Shown here: positions 49,375-60,092 of the stretch, piece after piece
How positions within the stretch are numbered: the first letter of the stretch is position 1
Layout of the letters: the number at the start of each line of letters is the position of its first letter
Origin: Bacillus sp. Marseille-Q3570
GTDB lineage: Bacteria; Bacillota; Bacilli; Bacillales; Fictibacillaceae
Assembly (NCBI RefSeq): GCF_946151055.1
Contig: NZ_CAMGYZ010000001.1
Coordinates: forward strand, 310,001 to 374,000
Direction of reading: 5' to 3'
DNA length: 64,000 bases
Program-made: the position numbers and the translations under genes
The notes under the pieces: generated by a model
What the model was told of the DNA's origin: nothing
The model's database searches: none
Seen by the model: only the letters and a program-made list of their open reading frames with translations

Positions 49375-50796
49375 CTAGTTATGAATCGCTTTGCCATCTA
49401 CTGCTAAGGCCGCTTCTCCGATTACCTCTGACAATGTCGGATGCGGATGGACAGAATGTGCGATTTCCCATGGTGTTGCATCCAGAACCTTTGCAAGGCC
49501 TGCTTCAGAAATCATATCTGTTACGTGTGGTCCAATCATATGGACTCCAAGCAGATCATTTGTCTCTTTATCAGCAATCAGTTTTACAAAACCATCAGAT
49601 TGTCCATAAACGAGTGCTTTACCGATTCCTTTAAACGAAAACTTGCCGATTTTAATATCATAGCCCTGTTCCTTTGCTTCATCTTCGGTCAACCCTACGC
49701 TTGCCATTTCAGGGTTTGAGTAGATACACTTGGAAATCATCGTGTAGTCGATCGGATGCGGATTCTGATCAGCCATATGTTCAACCGCTACGATACCTTC
49801 ATGAGAGGCGACGTGAGCCAATTGAAGTCCACCGATCACATCTCCGATTGCATAAATGTGCGAATCCTTGGTTTGATAATATTCGTTCGTCTGGATTGCA
49901 CCCTTTTCTACTTGGATTTCTGTGTTCTGAAGGCCGATGTCTTCAACATTCGGCTGGCGACCTACAGAAACCAATAATTTATCTGCAGAGAAAGATTTCT
50001 CTTCGCCTTTATGTTCAGCTTTGATCGTCACCTCTTCTCCTTTTTCAAGGGTCTCAGGCAAAACCTTTGCACCAGTGACGATCTTTACGCCTTTCTTTTT
50101 CAAAATGCGTGTCGCTTCTTTCGAAATTTCTTTGTCCTCGGTAGGAACAATTCGATCAGCGTATTCTAATACGGTTACATCAAGCCCGAAGTCAATGAAC
50201 ATTGAAGCCCATTCAATTCCGATGACGCCTCCTCCGACAATGATGATTGATGATGGAAGCTCTTCAAGTTCCAATGCTTCATCCGATGTCAGGACGAGTT
50301 CACCATCAATATCAAGGCCAGGTAATGTTCTTGGACGTGATCCGGTTGAGACGAGCAGGTTTTTTGGTACCAGAATGACATTCTCGTCCCCATTGTTATA
50401 CTCGACCGAAACCGCGCCAGGCATCGGTGAGAAGATAGAGGGACCTAATATCCGGCCATGTCCTTCATACACATCGATCTTCCCTTTTTTCATAAGATGC
50501 TGTACACCTTTATGAAGCTGATCGACGATACCTTGTTTACGCTGTTGGACACGCTCGAAATTCAAGGCTACATCTTTTGCGATGACACCGAATTCTTCAC
50601 CTTTCTTAGCCGTTGCAAAAACTTCTGCACTCCTTAATAATGCTTTACTCGGGATACAACCTCTATGAAGGCATGTCCCTCCTAATTTTCCTTTCTCAAC
50701 GATGGCGACAGATAATCCAAGCTGGGAAGCTCGAATTGCTGCTACATAACCGCCAGTACCTCCACCGAGGATGACGAGATCATAATTCTCAGCCAT
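49375..50796 (-). CDS. lpdV: Dihydrolipoyl dehydrogenase E3 of the branched-chain complex
   Basis: FAD flavoprotein of 473 residues that re-oxidises dihydrolipoate with NAD. FAD-binding GGGTGGYVAAIRASQLG, the redox pair in GGTCLHRGCIPSKALL, the NAD-binding IIVGGGVIGIEWASMFIDFG, the second FAD block IYAIGDVIGGLQLAHVASHE and the C-terminal His-Glu catalytic pair in HSVHPHPTLSEVIGEA are all present. It is one of probably several E3 genes in the genome; operon position assigns it to the Bkd complex. It follows buk by 18 nt. Confidence 0.96.
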   Translation of the reverse strand: MAENYDLVILGGGTGGYVAAIRASQLGLSVAIVEKGKLGGTCLHRGCIPSKALLRSAEVFATAKKGEEFGVIAKDVALNFERVQQRKQGIVDQLHKGVQHLMKKGKIDVYEGHGRILGPSIFSPMPGAVSVEYNNGDENVILVPKNLLVSTGSRPRTLPGLDIDGELVLTSDEALELEELPSSIIIVGGGVIGIEWASMFIDFGLDVTVLEYADRIVPTEDKEISKEATRILKKKGVKIVTGAKVLPETLEKGEEVTIKAEHKGEEKSFSADKLLVSVGRQPNVEDIGLQNTEIQVEKGAIQTNEYYQTKDSHIYAIGDVIGGLQLAHVASHEGIVAVEHMADQNPHPIDYTMISKCIYSNPEMASVGLTEDEAKEQGYDIKIGKFSFKGIGKALVYGQSDGFVKLIADKETNDLLGVHMIGPHVTDMISEAGLAKVLDATPWEIAHSVHPHPTLSEVIGEAALAVDGKAIHN

Positions 50797-50814
50797 GATT
50801 CATTCCCCTTTCAG

Positions 50815-51918
50815 TTAAATGCTTTGTTCTATAGGTTGATTTGGATATTCTTTCGCATCTTCTTCTTCACGTAGTACACGTAACCCGCCTTCAGCCAATG
50901 CTTGAAGTTCATTTTCCCCAGGATGTACGATCACATCACTGATCCATTCGATCCGTTCAGTGATTTCATTTACAAAATCCTTACCATAAGCAAGTCCGCC
51001 TGTCAGTACGATTGCATCGACTTTGCCATGCAGCACGGCACTTGCTGCCCCAATTTCCTTGGCGACTTGATAAGCCATCGCTTCATAAACCAGCTTTGCC
51101 TTTTCATCACCAGCATCAATCCGCTTTTCGACTTCCACAGCATCATTCGTACCGAGATAACCGACAAATCCTGCATTACCAACCAGTTTTTTCATGATTT
51201 CTTCTGCATAATATTCTCCAGAAAAACACATAGACACGAGATCCCCTACCGGGACGGTCCCAGCTCTTTCAGGAGAGAATGGTCCTTCTCCATGTAATCC
51301 ATTATTTACGTCAATGACTTTTCCTTCATGATGTACACCGACTGTAATTCCTCCACCCATATGCGTAACAATCAAACGAAGTTCTTCGTAAGAACGGCCT
51401 AACTGCTTTGCCACTCTTCGTGCGACTGCTTTTTGGTTCAGTGCATGGAATATGCTTTTTCTTTCTATTTCCGGTACTCCTGAAACTCTTGCAAGTGGCG
51501 CTAATTCGTCAACAACTACCGGATCGACAATAAATGAAGGAATATTCAACCCCCGCGCAATCTCAAAAGCGATGATCCCGCCTAAATTAGAAGCATGTTC
51601 TCCGGAATAACCTTTACGGAGATCCTCTAGCATTAAATCATTCACATTATAGGTTCCACCTTCAATTGGACGAAGGAGACCACCACGTCCAACCACTGCA
51701 CTTAACTTAGAAACATTGATTCCTTCATGGTCCAATGTCTCCAGAATGACATTTTTGCGGAATTCATATTGATCGATGATGTGTTCGAATTCATTGATTT
51801 TTTCGCTTTCATGACGAATGGTCTTCTCAAACACGGAATGTTCATCATCAAATATTCCAATCTTAGTAGATGTTGATCCAGGATTAATTACAAGTAATCG
51901 ATATTCTCTTTGTTGCAA
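50815..51918 (-). CDS. buk: Butyrate kinase (branched-chain)
   Basis: Acetokinase-family enzyme of about 367 residues that makes ATP from butyryl- or branched acyl-phosphate: [57 protein letters not shown] and [20 protein letters not shown]. With Ptb it turns branched acyl-CoA into the acid plus ATP. I use a TTG start at 51918 because GGAGGG lies 8 nt upstream; the ATG 15 nt further up overlaps that Shine-Dalgarno site. It is 149 nt after bcd and 18 nt before lpdV. Confidence 0.93.
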   Translation of the reverse strand: MQQREYRLLVINPGSTSTKIGIFDDEHSVFEKTIRHESEKINEFEHIIDQYEFRKNVILETLDHEGINVSKLSAVVGRGGLLRPIEGGTYNVNDLMLEDLRKGYSGEHASNLGGIIAFEIARGLNIPSFIVDPVVVDELAPLARVSGVPEIERKSIFHALNQKAVARRVAKQLGRSYEELRLIVTHMGGGITVGVHHEGKVIDVNNGLHGEGPFSPERAGTVPVGDLVSMCFSGEYYAEEIMKKLVGNAGFVGYLGTNDAVEVEKRIDAGDEKAKLVYEAMAYQVAKEIGAASAVLHGKVDAIVLTGGLAYGKDFVNEITERIEWISDVIVHPGENELQALAEGGLRVLREEEDAKEYPNQPIEQSI

Positions 51919-52067
51919 AACGGAACCCTCCATTGATGACTCAAAAAACGATTTTTAAAAATCAGGTTTTGTTATGTTGATCTTGCGTAATCCACTTCAT
52001 CCCAAAGGCAAAGCGCAGGAGTATCGTGAATTTCGCTTAACCAATCAACGTTTCACAAAGCTAAATA

Positions 52068-53171
52068 TTATTGGCCTGTGCGTTGAGATAAAATGTGTCT
52101 GCTGTTCAATAGGAATTGACTTCTTGAATTCTTATTTCGCTCAATACGTTCTTCAGCAAGGCGATCAGCTGCCATATAAGTAGGGATATTGTCGCGCTTT
52201 GAAATTTCAAATACACTTGCAATGTTGTCATAGATCGTTTCGACTTTTTTCATAGCTCGTTCACGGTTATAGCCGTATAATTCATCTGCGACATTGATGA
52301 CTCCGCCTGCGTTGATGACATAGTCAGGTGCGTAAGCTATCCCCATTTCATGAATAGTATCTCCATGTTTCGTATCTTTAAGTTGGTTGTTTGCCGCTCC
52401 AGCAATAACTTTTGCTTTCAATTGTGGAATCGTTTCATCGTTTATCGTTGCACCAAGTGCACATGGTGCATAGATGTCACATTCAACAGAATAGATTTCT
52501 TCTGGGTCAACAGCTTTTGCTCCGAAATCGTCTACCGCACGCTGAACAGCCTCTTTATGGATATCGGTGACAATCAGCTGTGCACCTTCTTCGTGCAGGT
52601 GTTTACATAGATTGTAAGCTACGTTCCCAACACCTTGGACAGCAACTACTTTTCCTTCGAGCGAGTCAGTTCCGAATGCCTCTTTAGCAGCTGCCTTCAT
52701 ACCACGATAAACACCATAAGCCGTTACAGGTGATGGATTCCCTGAAGAACCGAATGCTGGTGATACACCTGTTACGAATTCAGTTTCTTGACGAATCAGG
52801 TCCATATCAGCGACAGTTGTTCCCACATCCTCTGCAGTTATGTAACGACCATTCAAACCTTGGATGTAACGTCCAAACGCTCGGAACATTTCTTCATTTT
52901 TAGCTGTTCTTGGATCTCCGATGATAACCGTCTTTCCTCCTCCAAGGTTCAAACCTGCTGCAGCATTTTTATATGTCATCCCTTTTGCAAGTCGAAGCGC
53001 ATCTTCAATCGCAGCGTCTTCTGTTTCATATGTCCACATTCTCGTACCGCCAAGTGCAGGACCTAAAGTCGTATCATGAATACAGATGATCGCTTTCAAT
53101 CCTGATTGTTTATCCTGGCAAATCACCAATTGCTCGTAATCGTAAGTCTCCATATACTTGAAAATTTCCAT
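52068..53171 (-). CDS. bcd: Leucine (branched-chain amino acid) dehydrogenase
   Basis: NAD-dependent deaminase of about 367 residues that converts Leu, Ile and Val to keto acids, the substrates of the Bkd complex. [20 protein letters not shown] and [10 protein letters not shown] begin the protein; the catalytic Lys is in [18 protein letters not shown], and the Rossmann motif is [13 protein letters not shown]. The ATG at 53171 matches the start of the Bacillus enzyme (MELFKYME...); an ATG two codons upstream sits too near the AGGAGG. It is second gene of the operon, 92 nt after ptb. Confidence 0.97.
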   Translation of the reverse strand: MEIFKYMETYDYEQLVICQDKQSGLKAIICIHDTTLGPALGGTRMWTYETEDAAIEDALRLAKGMTYKNAAAGLNLGGGKTVIIGDPRTAKNEEMFRAFGRYIQGLNGRYITAEDVGTTVADMDLIRQETEFVTGVSPAFGSSGNPSPVTAYGVYRGMKAAAKEAFGTDSLEGKVVAVQGVGNVAYNLCKHLHEEGAQLIVTDIHKEAVQRAVDDFGAKAVDPEEIYSVECDIYAPCALGATINDETIPQLKAKVIAGAANNQLKDTKHGDTIHEMGIAYAPDYVINAGGVINVADELYGYNRERAMKKVETIYDNIASVFEISKRDNIPTYMAADRLAEERIERNKNSRSQFLLNSRHILSQRTGQ

Positions 53172-53263
53172 GTTCATATTCCTCCTTAAGAATTCTTATC
53201 TATTTTTTTTGAAGAATTTTTCTCGTTTCTGCTGTGGGGCTACTTGATCTCTTTTGGTAATTT

Positions 53264-54157
53264 TCAAACAGCGCGTACAGCTAATGCGATTGAATACAAT
53301 TTGCTCTCAGCCGAATCCGCTCTTGAAGTAAGTACAATCGGTGCTTTAGCTCCAGCGATGACAGCACCGACTTTAGCGCGGGCAAAATAGATCAGGGATT
53401 TGTATAAAGCATTTCCCGTCTCAATATTTGGAACGAGGAGGATATCAGCTCTTCCAGCTACTTCGCCTCTGATTCCTTTATGTTCTGCAGCCTCTATGGA
53501 AACCGCATTATCAAGAGCTAGTGGTCCATCCACAACGCAATTCTTGATTTGACCCCTGTTATTCATCTGAGTAAGGGCTGCAGCATCTAATGTAGCTTCC
53601 ATCGATGGATTTACGACTTCAACTGCTGCTATCGGAGCAACCCTTGGTGTTTCTATACCGATTTTCACAGCAACGTCTACAGCATTTTGGATGATATCTG
53701 CCTTTTGCTGAAGATCCGGTGTAATATTCATGGCAGCATCAGTTACAAATACGAGACGATCATAACCACTCACTTCAAAAGCTGCAACATGAGATAGAAC
53801 TTTTCCGGTTCTTAGACCATATTCCTTATTCAATACGGCTTTCAATATACGTGCTGTAGGAACCATCCCCTTCATCAACACATCTGCTTGTCCGCCGCTC
53901 ACAGCTTGGACCGCCATTGCCGCAGCCTCATCAGGATCGCTGCATGGAATGACTTTCAAACGATCACAAGCCTCTAGCCCTTGATTTTGAAGTAAAGAGA
54001 GGATCTTTCCTTCTTCACCGAACAATTGAAAAGAAGCGATTTCCTTTTCTAAAGCCATTTTCACTGCTTCGATGACCTCTTCATCTTCGGCAGCAGCAAC
54101 TGCTACAACTTTATTGGGCAAGCGGGTTGCTTCTTGGATGAGTTTTTCTAAATGCAT
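53264..54157 (-). CDS. ptb: Phosphate butyryltransferase (branched-chain)
   Basis: A 297-residue phosphotransacetylase-family enzyme that swaps CoA for phosphate on butyryl- and branched acyl-CoA. Features are VVAVAAAEDEEVIEAVKMAL, AVSGGQADVLMKGMVPTARI, VFVTDAAMNITPDLQQKADI, VDGPLALDNAVSIEAAEHKG and LVPNIETGNALYKSLIYFAR. First gene of the bkd operon, 51 nt after a sigma-54 type promoter. It corresponds to yqiS in Bacillus subtilis. With buk it links branched amino-acid breakdown to ATP synthesis. Confidence 0.95.
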   Translation of the reverse strand: MHLEKLIQEATRLPNKVVAVAAAEDEEVIEAVKMALEKEIASFQLFGEEGKILSLLQNQGLEACDRLKVIPCSDPDEAAAMAVQAVSGGQADVLMKGMVPTARILKAVLNKEYGLRTGKVLSHVAAFEVSGYDRLVFVTDAAMNITPDLQQKADIIQNAVDVAVKIGIETPRVAPIAAVEVVNPSMEATLDAAALTQMNNRGQIKNCVVDGPLALDNAVSIEAAEHKGIRGEVAGRADILLVPNIETGNALYKSLIYFARAKVGAVIAGAKAPIVLTSRADSAESKLYSIALAVRAV

Positions 54158-54207
54158 AACCTGACTTCAACCCTTTCTATTACTTAATCTTTTCCATCGT
54201 CTTATTA

Positions 54208-54225
54208 ATGCAAGATTCATGCCAA
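54208..54225 (-). promoter_or_regulatory. Sigma-54 (SigL) promoter of the bkd operon
   Basis: Minus strand TTGGCATGAATCTTGCAT fits the -24/-12 consensus TGGCAC-N5-TTGCW, with GG and GC at the required spacing and one mismatch. It lies 51 nt before ptb, directly after bkdR. A nearby partial palindrome (CACAGTTCGATTTGTG, about 54250-54270) may be the BkdR activator site. Confidence 0.88.
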
Positions 54226-54308
54226 CTTTTATCACCTTGATATGGTGGCGTTTTCACAAATCGAACTGTGCAAATTTCTTCATATCACGAAAAATATTGC
54301 ATGCTAAT

Positions 54309-56357
54309 TTATTCAATTTTGTATTTGTCAATTTTGTAATAGAGATTTCTTAAGGAGACATCAAGTTTTTTAGCTGTTTTTGTCTTATTCCCATTGCATT
54401 CATTCAAAGTTTTACGAATCAGGTCTTTTTCAAATTGATCGACTTGCTTCTGTAAGGGAACATCAGTCTCTTGCGATACGGAAACTTCCGCCCTATACTG
54501 GCCCTCAGTATCTAAAGAAGGGATTGATGTGACATCTATCCACGATTCATGGAACGAAAGATGGATGATCGCCCTCCCCAGGATATTTTCCAATTCACGT
54601 ACATTACCTGGCCAATGGTACTGGCTGAGATAGGAAATACCTTCTTTGGTGACACCTTCGATATTCCGTCCGTAATCCTGATTCAGTTTACGAATCAGAT
54701 GATCGCATAGTTTACGGATATCTTCTTTCCTTTCTCTTAATGGAGGAATGAAAATCGGAAGTCGATTGATCCGATAATATAAATCTTCCCGAAAAGAGCC
54801 TTCGATTATTCTTTTTTCAAGGTTTACATTGGTTGCAGCAATTACACGTACCTTGATCGGGATTGCTTTAGTCCCCCCAACCCGTATGATTTCGTTTTCT
54901 TGAAGCACCCTCAAGAGCTTTGCCTGTGTATCGCTTGATAATTCACCAATCTCGTCAAGAAAAATGCTTCCACCATTCGCCTCTTCGAACAATCCTCTTT
55001 TCCCGCCTTTTTTGGCACCGGAAAATGCCCCCTCTTCATAGCCAAACAATTCACTTTCAAGCAGTGATTCAGAAATGGCGGCACAATTCACACGGACGAA
55101 CTTGTTATACTTCAAACTGCTGCTGTTATGAATGGCATGGGCGAACAATTCTTTCCCTGTCCCTGATTCCCCTCTTAATAGAACAGTTGCAGGTGTGGAT
55201 GCTCCCAATTTGGCTTGCTCGATTGCGAATTTCATTTCACTGGAATCGCCGATGATATCTGAAAACGTATATTTGGCTTCCAATGTGCGGATGATTTGTC
55301 GGGCTCGTTGTAATTCCGCTGTCAACGACTGTATTTCAGAAATGTCATGGATCACCCCGACACTTCCTTTCAATTTACCATCCACGATGACAGGAGCAAC
55401 GTTTACTACTACGTCCCTTCGATTAGGCCCTACTTTCAGCCGTACGCCCCGGACAGGCTTACGGGTACGCAAAACCCGCATATGCATGCTTTCTCCTTCG
55501 GATATGTCCGTGGTAGCTGGTTTCCCATAGATATCTTCCGATTTCAACCCTGTCAATCTTGTATAAGCCGGGTTGACCATAAGACCTTTTCCTTCTTCAT
55601 CCACCACCGATATCGCTTCTTGTGAGGAATGGATGATCGCCTCAAGCATTGTTTGTACACTTTTCAGACTCGTTACTTCTTCAGCCATTTCCACAACTTC
55701 AGTGATATCCTTAAAAACGGCGAACGCTCCGATTATGTTTCCTTCATCATCAATCATCGGAGTTCTGGTAGTAATGATTTTCCTTCCATTGTATAAAACT
55801 TGTTCTCTATTCACTTCTGTTTTTCCATGATTTAAGATTCGTGGTAATTCACTGTTAGGGATGGCATCCGTGATTTCTTTACCGATGACCTGCGTATTTT
55901 CAAGACCTGTCATCACTTCGGCACTTTTATTGAAGATGGTGATTTTGCGGGTACGGTCAATAGCTATTACACCATCGTGGGAGGAGCTTAACACTAAATC
56001 CTGTTGTCTGGATTGACTTGATAGTTGATTGATCAGTTTTTCTTGTTCCTCAATTAAATTTGAAACCAGTACTGCGACTGAGGGAGGAATGATGACCCAT
56101 TGTCGATCCTTTACTTTCCTAAGGGAGGTGAACGTTTTTTCATCTCCGGTCGTCTCAATCACCACATCTACTGGCTGGTCTATGTATTGTTCCCACCTTG
56201 TCCCTGTTGCTATTTCCAATTCTTGCGCTATTTTAATCCCTGGCGCTTCATTGTCAGGATCAATAACTGCCTTCAATTTCAAGGCATGGGATTTGTTGAT
56301 GATTTTCATAAGAGCAATACCGACTTTTCCAGCTCCAATAATGATTACACTTTTCAT
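54309..56357 (-). CDS. bkdR: Sigma-54-dependent activator of the bkd operon
   Basis: Enhancer-binding protein of 682 residues. In order: a Rossmann-like N-terminal segment (about 1-110; [20 protein letters not shown]), two PAS domains (about 120-225 and 240-350), the sigma-54 AAA+ domain (about 370-600; Walker [16 protein letters not shown], loop [17 protein letters not shown], Walker [16 protein letters not shown]) and a Fis-type helix-turn-helix (about 645-680; [20 protein letters not shown]). The sigma-54 contact loop reads GAFSGA, a conservative change from GAFTGA. It lies immediately upstream of its target promoter. The signal it senses is presumably a branched amino acid or keto acid. 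Confidence 0.95.
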   Translation of the reverse strand: MKSVIIIGAGKVGIALMKIINKSHALKLKAVIDPDNEAPGIKIAQELEIATGTRWEQYIDQPVDVVIETTGDEKTFTSLRKVKDRQWVIIPPSVAVLVSNLIEEQEKLINQLSSQSRQQDLVLSSSHDGVIAIDRTRKITIFNKSAEVMTGLENTQVIGKEITDAIPNSELPRILNHGKTEVNREQVLYNGRKIITTRTPMIDDEGNIIGAFAVFKDITEVVEMAEEVTSLKSVQTMLEAIIHSSQEAISVVDEEGKGLMVNPAYTRLTGLKSEDIYGKPATTDISEGESMHMRVLRTRKPVRGVRLKVGPNRRDVVVNVAPVIVDGKLKGSVGVIHDISEIQSLTAELQRARQIIRTLEAKYTFSDIIGDSSEMKFAIEQAKLGASTPATVLLRGESGTGKELFAHAIHNSSSLKYNKFVRVNCAAISESLLESELFGYEEGAFSGAKKGGKRGLFEEANGGSIFLDEIGELSSDTQAKLLRVLQENEIIRVGGTKAIPIKVRVIAATNVNLEKRIIEGSFREDLYYRINRLPIFIPPLRERKEDIRKLCDHLIRKLNQDYGRNIEGVTKEGISYLSQYHWPGNVRELENILGRAIIHLSFHESWIDVTSIPSLDTEGQYRAEVSVSQETDVPLQKQVDQFEKDLIRKTLNECNGNKTKTAKKLDVSLRNLYYKIDKYKIE

Positions 56358-56492
56358 TAGCTACACCTATTTTTACCATGCAATTTTTTTCACACTTTTA
56401 TTTTACCCTTTGTTTTATACATACGCAAACACTTATAGACAGGAAACGATAAAATCGGTAAAATGAGTAGCGACAGAAAAGGATGATTCAGT

Positions 56493-56738
56493 ATGACAAG
56501 AATAATCGCACTTTTAATATTAGTGGTCCCTGGAATCGCAGGTGTGATAGGGATAAAATTAATACGGGATTCCCTATTTGGAATCGTACATCCGGTTTTT
56601 CCGAATTTCATTATTGAGCTGATCGCTGGGATTCTGATGTTTATAATAGGATTCGGCTTTGTGGGTGGTTTCATCTTTTATAGAGACCGGAAACGGAATA
56701 AAGTCCAGCAAAAATTCCGGAATAAAGGAGGAAATTAA
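56493..56738 (+). CDS. yqzF: DUF2627 small membrane protein (YqzF)
   Basis: An 81-residue protein with two hydrophobic helices (about 4-24 and 42-66) separated by a short polar loop with RDSLFGIVHPVFPNF, and a basic C-terminal tail. The length, the RDS-FG motif and its place divergent from bkdR agree with YqzF (DUF2627). No function is known. GAAAAGGATGA lies upstream of the ATG. The following small gene starts 2 nt after its stop. Confidence 0.82.
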   Translation: MTRIIALLILVVPGIAGVIGIKLIRDSLFGIVHPVFPNFIIELIAGILMFIIGFGFVGGFIFYRDRKRNKVQQKFRNKGGN

Positions 56739-56740
56739 AT

Positions 56741-56944
56741 ATGGAGCAGTTTAGTGTAGCTTTTTTTGAAGAAAACTTTAAGACATATGCTGAACAAAAT
56801 GAGGACGTATTTTCCAGACAACAGGCGATGAACAGTTACTATGTCTCAATGGTATCCACCATCATAAATGATAACATCAACAAAAACTCCGAGCTGGTAA
56901 AACGAATACGGAACTTAAATACAGCCTATCAGAATTGTCGTTGA
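56741..56944 (+). CDS. Small hydrophilic protein of unknown function (67 aa)
   Basis: A 67-residue, mainly helical, soluble protein (MEQFSVAFFEENFKTYAEQN ... LVKRIRNLNTAYQNCR) with one cysteine next to the end. AAAGGAGG is within the end of yqzF, 8 nt before the ATG, so both are co-translated. I do not recognise a family. Its normal ribosome-binding site and operon position support it as real. Confidence 0.65.
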   Translation: MEQFSVAFFEENFKTYAEQNEDVFSRQQAMNSYYVSMVSTIINDNINKNSELVKRIRNLNTAYQNCR

Positions 56945-56956
56945 TCCATCTTCATT

Positions 56957-57040
56957 CTAAAGAAAACTCAGCCTTTGGCGTAGGCTGAGCTTTAGTTGCA
57001 CTTATATTGAAGAAAGTATTTATATTTTCTTTAAATGCAA
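56957..57040 (+). repeat. Dispersed hairpin repeat (copy 9)
   Basis: AAAGAAAACTCAGCCTTTGG, CGTAGGCTGAGCTTTAGTTG, CACTTATATTGAAGAAAGTA and TTTATATTTTCTTTAAATGC. The first palindrome is shortened. It directly follows the yqzF pair and touches the MITE-like element. Confidence 0.85.
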
Positions 57041-57049
57041 ATATAAAAA

Positions 57050-57165
57050 GGGGGATGTCCAAAAGGATCTGAGCCTCTCCAAACTTAACAACATTTTGAA
57101 AAAATCGTGGTATAGATACAAAAATGTTGTATTGGAGGTATCTGACACTTTTTTGGACTATCCCC
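57050..57165. mobile_element. MITE-like palindromic element, copy B
   Basis: GGGGGATGTCCAAAAGG ... TTTTTTGGACTATCCCC with the interior AACAACATTTT ... AAAATGTTGT. About 80% identical by eye to copy A at 3653-3771, and inserted next to the same hairpin repeat family. Confidence 0.75.
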
Positions 57166-57237
57166 TTTATTGTATTAGTGCTGTTTACTAGAAACGATAG
57201 ACTAGCTGGCTCAATTTTTTACGATTTAAGCGTTCTT

Positions 57238-58032
57238 TCAACCAGCTTTATGCTCGATACGTAATTTATCAGCCACCATTGCAATGAATTCACTGTTTGT
57301 CGGTTTCGCTTTGGACATACTCACCGTATAACCGAAAAGATTCGAAATCGAGTCGATATTCCCACGGCTCCAAGCAACTTCAATCGCATGCCGGATGGCA
57401 CGTTCAACACGCGAAGCTGTCGTATTGAATTTTTTTGCGATATCCGGATACAAGACTTTTGTGATCGACCCAAGTAATTCAATGTCATTATACACCATTG
57501 TAATAGCTTCACGAAGGTACATATACCCTTTAATATGGGCAGGCACTCCGATTTCATGGATGATGCTCGTAATGCTAGCATCAAGATTTTTCGGCTTATA
57601 TTCTTTCGTATATGATCTGGAAGTTGTATTGGAAGTGTTTTTGACAAATGACTTTTTGGATCCGCTGATTTGACGGATTTGATTCGTTAGATTTTCCATA
57701 TCAAACGGCTTCAAAATAAAATAGGATGCACCAAGTTCTACCGCTTTTGTAGTTACATCTTCCTGTCCGAATGCAGTCAGCATGATCACATTCGGTTTAG
57801 TGCTTAAATTCAGATCATGCATATTTTCAAGGACCGCTAATCCATCTAAATGGGGCATGATGATGTCAAGCACTAATACGTCAGGCGTCTCATCTTCAAG
57901 TAATTCCAGACATTCTTTTCCGTTATACGCTACTCCAACCACTTCCATATCTTCCTGGGCAGAAATGTATTCATCAAGAAGACCTACAAGTTCCCTATTA
58001 TCATCCGCTAAACACACTTTAATTTTTTGCAC
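57238..58032 (-). CDS. spo0A: Sporulation master response regulator
   Basis: Transcription factor that commits the cell to sporulation after phosphorylation by the relay. The 264 residues comprise a receiver domain (about 1-125) with acidic Asp10-Asp11, phospho-acceptor Asp56 in [13 protein letters not shown], Thr in [10 protein letters not shown] and Lys in [11 protein letters not shown], then a DNA-binding domain (about 150-264) including [20 protein letters not shown] and [21 protein letters not shown] use the GTG at 58032: GGAGGAAC lies just upstream, and it places the acceptor at Asp56, as in Bacillus subtilis. An ATG at 58050 would add six residues. Confidence 0.98.
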   Translation of the reverse strand: MQKIKVCLADDNRELVGLLDEYISAQEDMEVVGVAYNGKECLELLEDETPDVLVLDIIMPHLDGLAVLENMHDLNLSTKPNVIMLTAFGQEDVTTKAVELGASYFILKPFDMENLTNQIRQISGSKKSFVKNTSNTTSRSYTKEYKPKNLDASITSIIHEIGVPAHIKGYMYLREAITMVYNDIELLGSITKVLYPDIAKKFNTTASRVERAIRHAIEVAWSRGNIDSISNLFGYTVSMSKAKPTNSEFIAMVADKLRIEHKAG

Positions 58033-58140
58033 TACGCTGTTCCTCCTCATAACTAAATCATTTTTTTCCTTTTTCTCTTCTAAAGTCTTATGTATGATTT
58101 CCACACACAAACCACATTTCCTTTAATAATTTTAAATTTT

Positions 58141-58238
58141 TATCGAAAAATATTCCATACTTAATCATGCTCTATTTTCCTTTAAATTTCGACCTTAAGT
58201 CCCATTTGACACCACGATTTTTAGTGTTCTTTGTCGAA
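58141..58238. promoter_or_regulatory. spo0A control region with 0A-box-like sites
   Basis: TGTCGAA (58232-58238) is a perfect 0A box. TTCGACC near 58188 and ATCGAAA near 58142 are one-mismatch versions. Repeated 0A boxes in front of spo0A are known in Bacillus and give autoregulation. AGGAAA-containing sigma-H-like words occur, but I could not fit a -35/-10 pair with correct spacing. Confidence 0.5.
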
Positions 58239-58239
58239 T

Positions 58240-58642
58240 TTTCTTTATTTTATTATATCAGATGCCGTTGATTTTTCCGAGAACAAGTTTAAAACACCAG
58301 AATGAAGAGCCTTCGTCACTTTGATGGATGTTGAGAAATCCGCTCGGCTTATTTGGCGAATTTCCATGTTTCAGGAAGCTTTTTGGAAATTTCACTCCCA
58401 TCTGGACGATGTAAGAATCGTCCGTCGAACTCATTTTTATGTTTTTAGACTTCCTCATGACGTTTTTAGACGTTTTTGCAAATTATCAGACATATTTTTG
58501 ATTTTTTAGTCTTACCCATGAAGTTTTTGACTTAGGCTTTTGACTTTTGACGTGATTTTTTTGACTTGGTCAATTTGAGCGCAGCATTTGTACTGTTTTT
58601 TGTAATTAGTCATTTGAAAGGTTTGGGTTATCTCTAAAAAAG
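58240..58642. other. Intergenic region between spoIVB and spo0A with T-rich GAC-repeat tract
   Basis: About 400 bp without a credible gene. From 58441 to 58566 it is very T-rich and repeats TTTTTAGAC, TTTTTGAC or TTTTGAC about eight times at irregular 7-20-bp spacing. It may be a decayed array or a bent-DNA segment. A 66-codon frame on the minus strand (58258-58458) has no ribosome-binding site. Confidence 0.5.
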
Positions 58643-58668
58643 TAAAAAAGGCGAGTCATCAACTCGCC
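58643..58668 (-). terminator. Terminator of spoIVB
   Basis: GGCGAGT-TGATG-ACTCGCC stem followed by TTTTTT on the minus strand; the stop codon TGA lies in the loop. Confidence 0.93.
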
Positions 58669-59972
58669 ACTTTATCGCCATTCCTATTCTCTTGGTAAAT
58701 ATTGATTCCGGCTTCTTGTAACATCCATTCGATATGCACTCCGTACCCTGAAGTCGGATCATTAACAAATACATGAGTTACCGCACCAATTATTTTTCCA
58801 TCCTGTATGATTGGACTCCCACTCATTCCTTGCACAATTCCACCAGTAGCATTTAATAATTCCGGATCTGTTATTTTAACGACTAACCCTTTTGTTGCCG
58901 GGAACTTCTGGGGAACTGAACTTACGATTTCAACCTCGTACTTCTTCACTTCCTCTCCCTTCACGACAGTCAGGATTTCAGCGTGGCCTTCCTTTACCTC
59001 ATGGGATAATTTGATTGGCATTGCTTTATCCATTATTCCATTACGAATCGGATTCTTCAGTTTACCAAAAATACCATATTGCGTATTTTTATATATTGAA
59101 CCGAGTATTTTTTCTCCGTTATTGAAGCGGGCAAGCTTTTCCCCCGGTCTCCCGTTTTTGCCTTTCTCGATGGAAGTGACTGTTGATTCAATGATTTGTC
59201 CATCATTGACGACAATCGGTTTTTTTGTATCCATATCTGAAATGACATGTCCAAGAGCACCATATTTACCGCTATCCGGATGATAAAACGTCATTGTTCC
59301 TACGCCAGCTGCTGAATCACGAATGTATAATCCAATTCTATAGCTCGCATCAGAGGCATCTTTCACTGGCGTTAATTTCTTATGAAGTGTTTCTTCATTT
59401 CTTTTGATGGTGAGGTCAAGCGATTGTCCTGACTCTCCGCTTCTTTTCACGAAAGGTCCTACATCACTTAATTTTTGAATGGATTTCCCGTTGATTGCTG
59501 TTATCATATCTCCGACCTGTATTCCAGCTTTTTCACCAGGTGAAACATCTCCATTAGAAGTGTCGATTAAATGATGGCCTACCACCAGTACGCCTACGGT
59601 ATTTAATCGAACACCTATATTCTGACCGCCAGGAATGATTTTGAATTCAGGAAGCACCCTCACATTCACCTTTTTGACAGGTATATTCGAAACCTGCATG
59701 GTAACTTCAGCGTCGCCATCTTCGTTCGCCTCGATGGAAAAGGAGTGAGGGTTGTTTTCAACACTTCCAAGCGACAAAATCGATTCATTCTTATCTGACG
59801 TCTGAACCGTAGCATTTGAATGATTCTGATCTATCGTTAAGCTCTCTCCCTGGAATACGGTTATATCAGTTGGGACACTGAGATAGTCCTGAATCGGCTT
59901 TATAAAACCCAAGCTTATTAGGAATCCAAGGAGAAGAATGCCGACTATTTGTCTGATTTTAATTCTTTTCAT
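58659..59972 (-). CDS. spoIVB: SpoIV B serine peptidase (sigma-K checkpoint)
   Basis: Forespore-secreted protease of 437 residues that cuts SpoIVFA and so triggers pro-sigma-K processing in the mother cell. One N-terminal helix (about 9-29) anchors or exports it. A PDZ domain lies at about 115-200 ([20 protein letters not shown]), and the S55 peptidase domain at about 215-435 carries the catalytic His in [14 protein letters not shown] and the Ser in [17 protein letters not shown]. It is upstream of spo0A as in other Bacillus. No sigma-G promoter was identified with certainty. Confidence 0.97.
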   Translation of the reverse strand: MKRIKIRQIVGILLLGFLISLGFIKPIQDYLSVPTDITVFQGESLTIDQNHSNATVQTSDKNESILSLGSVENNPHSFSIEANEDGDAEVTMQVSNIPVKKVNVRVLPEFKIIPGGQNIGVRLNTVGVLVVGHHLIDTSNGDVSPGEKAGIQVGDMITAINGKSIQKLSDVGPFVKRSGESGQSLDLTIKRNEETLHKKLTPVKDASDASYRIGLYIRDSAAGVGTMTFYHPDSGKYGALGHVISDMDTKKPIVVNDGQIIESTVTSIEKGKNGRPGEKLARFNNGEKILGSIYKNTQYGIFGKLKNPIRNGIMDKAMPIKLSHEVKEGHAEILTVVKGEEVKKYEVEIVSSVPQKFPATKGLVVKITDPELLNATGGIVQGMSGSPIIQDGKIIGAVTHVFVNDPTSGYGVHIEWMLQEAGINIYQENRNGDKVAS

Positions 59973-60092
59973 TCAGTCACTCTCCTCATTCCTTACCCTA
60001 CAACTTTTTTGGTTGCATTTATAATTTGACCTTTAGAGAGTGTTTCTATAACTATTCGTATAAGAAAAAGCTACCCTTAAATGGATAGCTTT

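Noticed and set aside
58033-58240. Sigma-H promoter for spo0A
   Set aside because: AGGAAA words exist, but no matching GAAT element lies at acceptable spacing, so only the 0A boxes are reported.
58258-58458. 66-codon frame between spoIVB and spo0A
   Set aside because: No Shine-Dalgarno, no recognisable composition, and it lies in a T-rich repeat tract.
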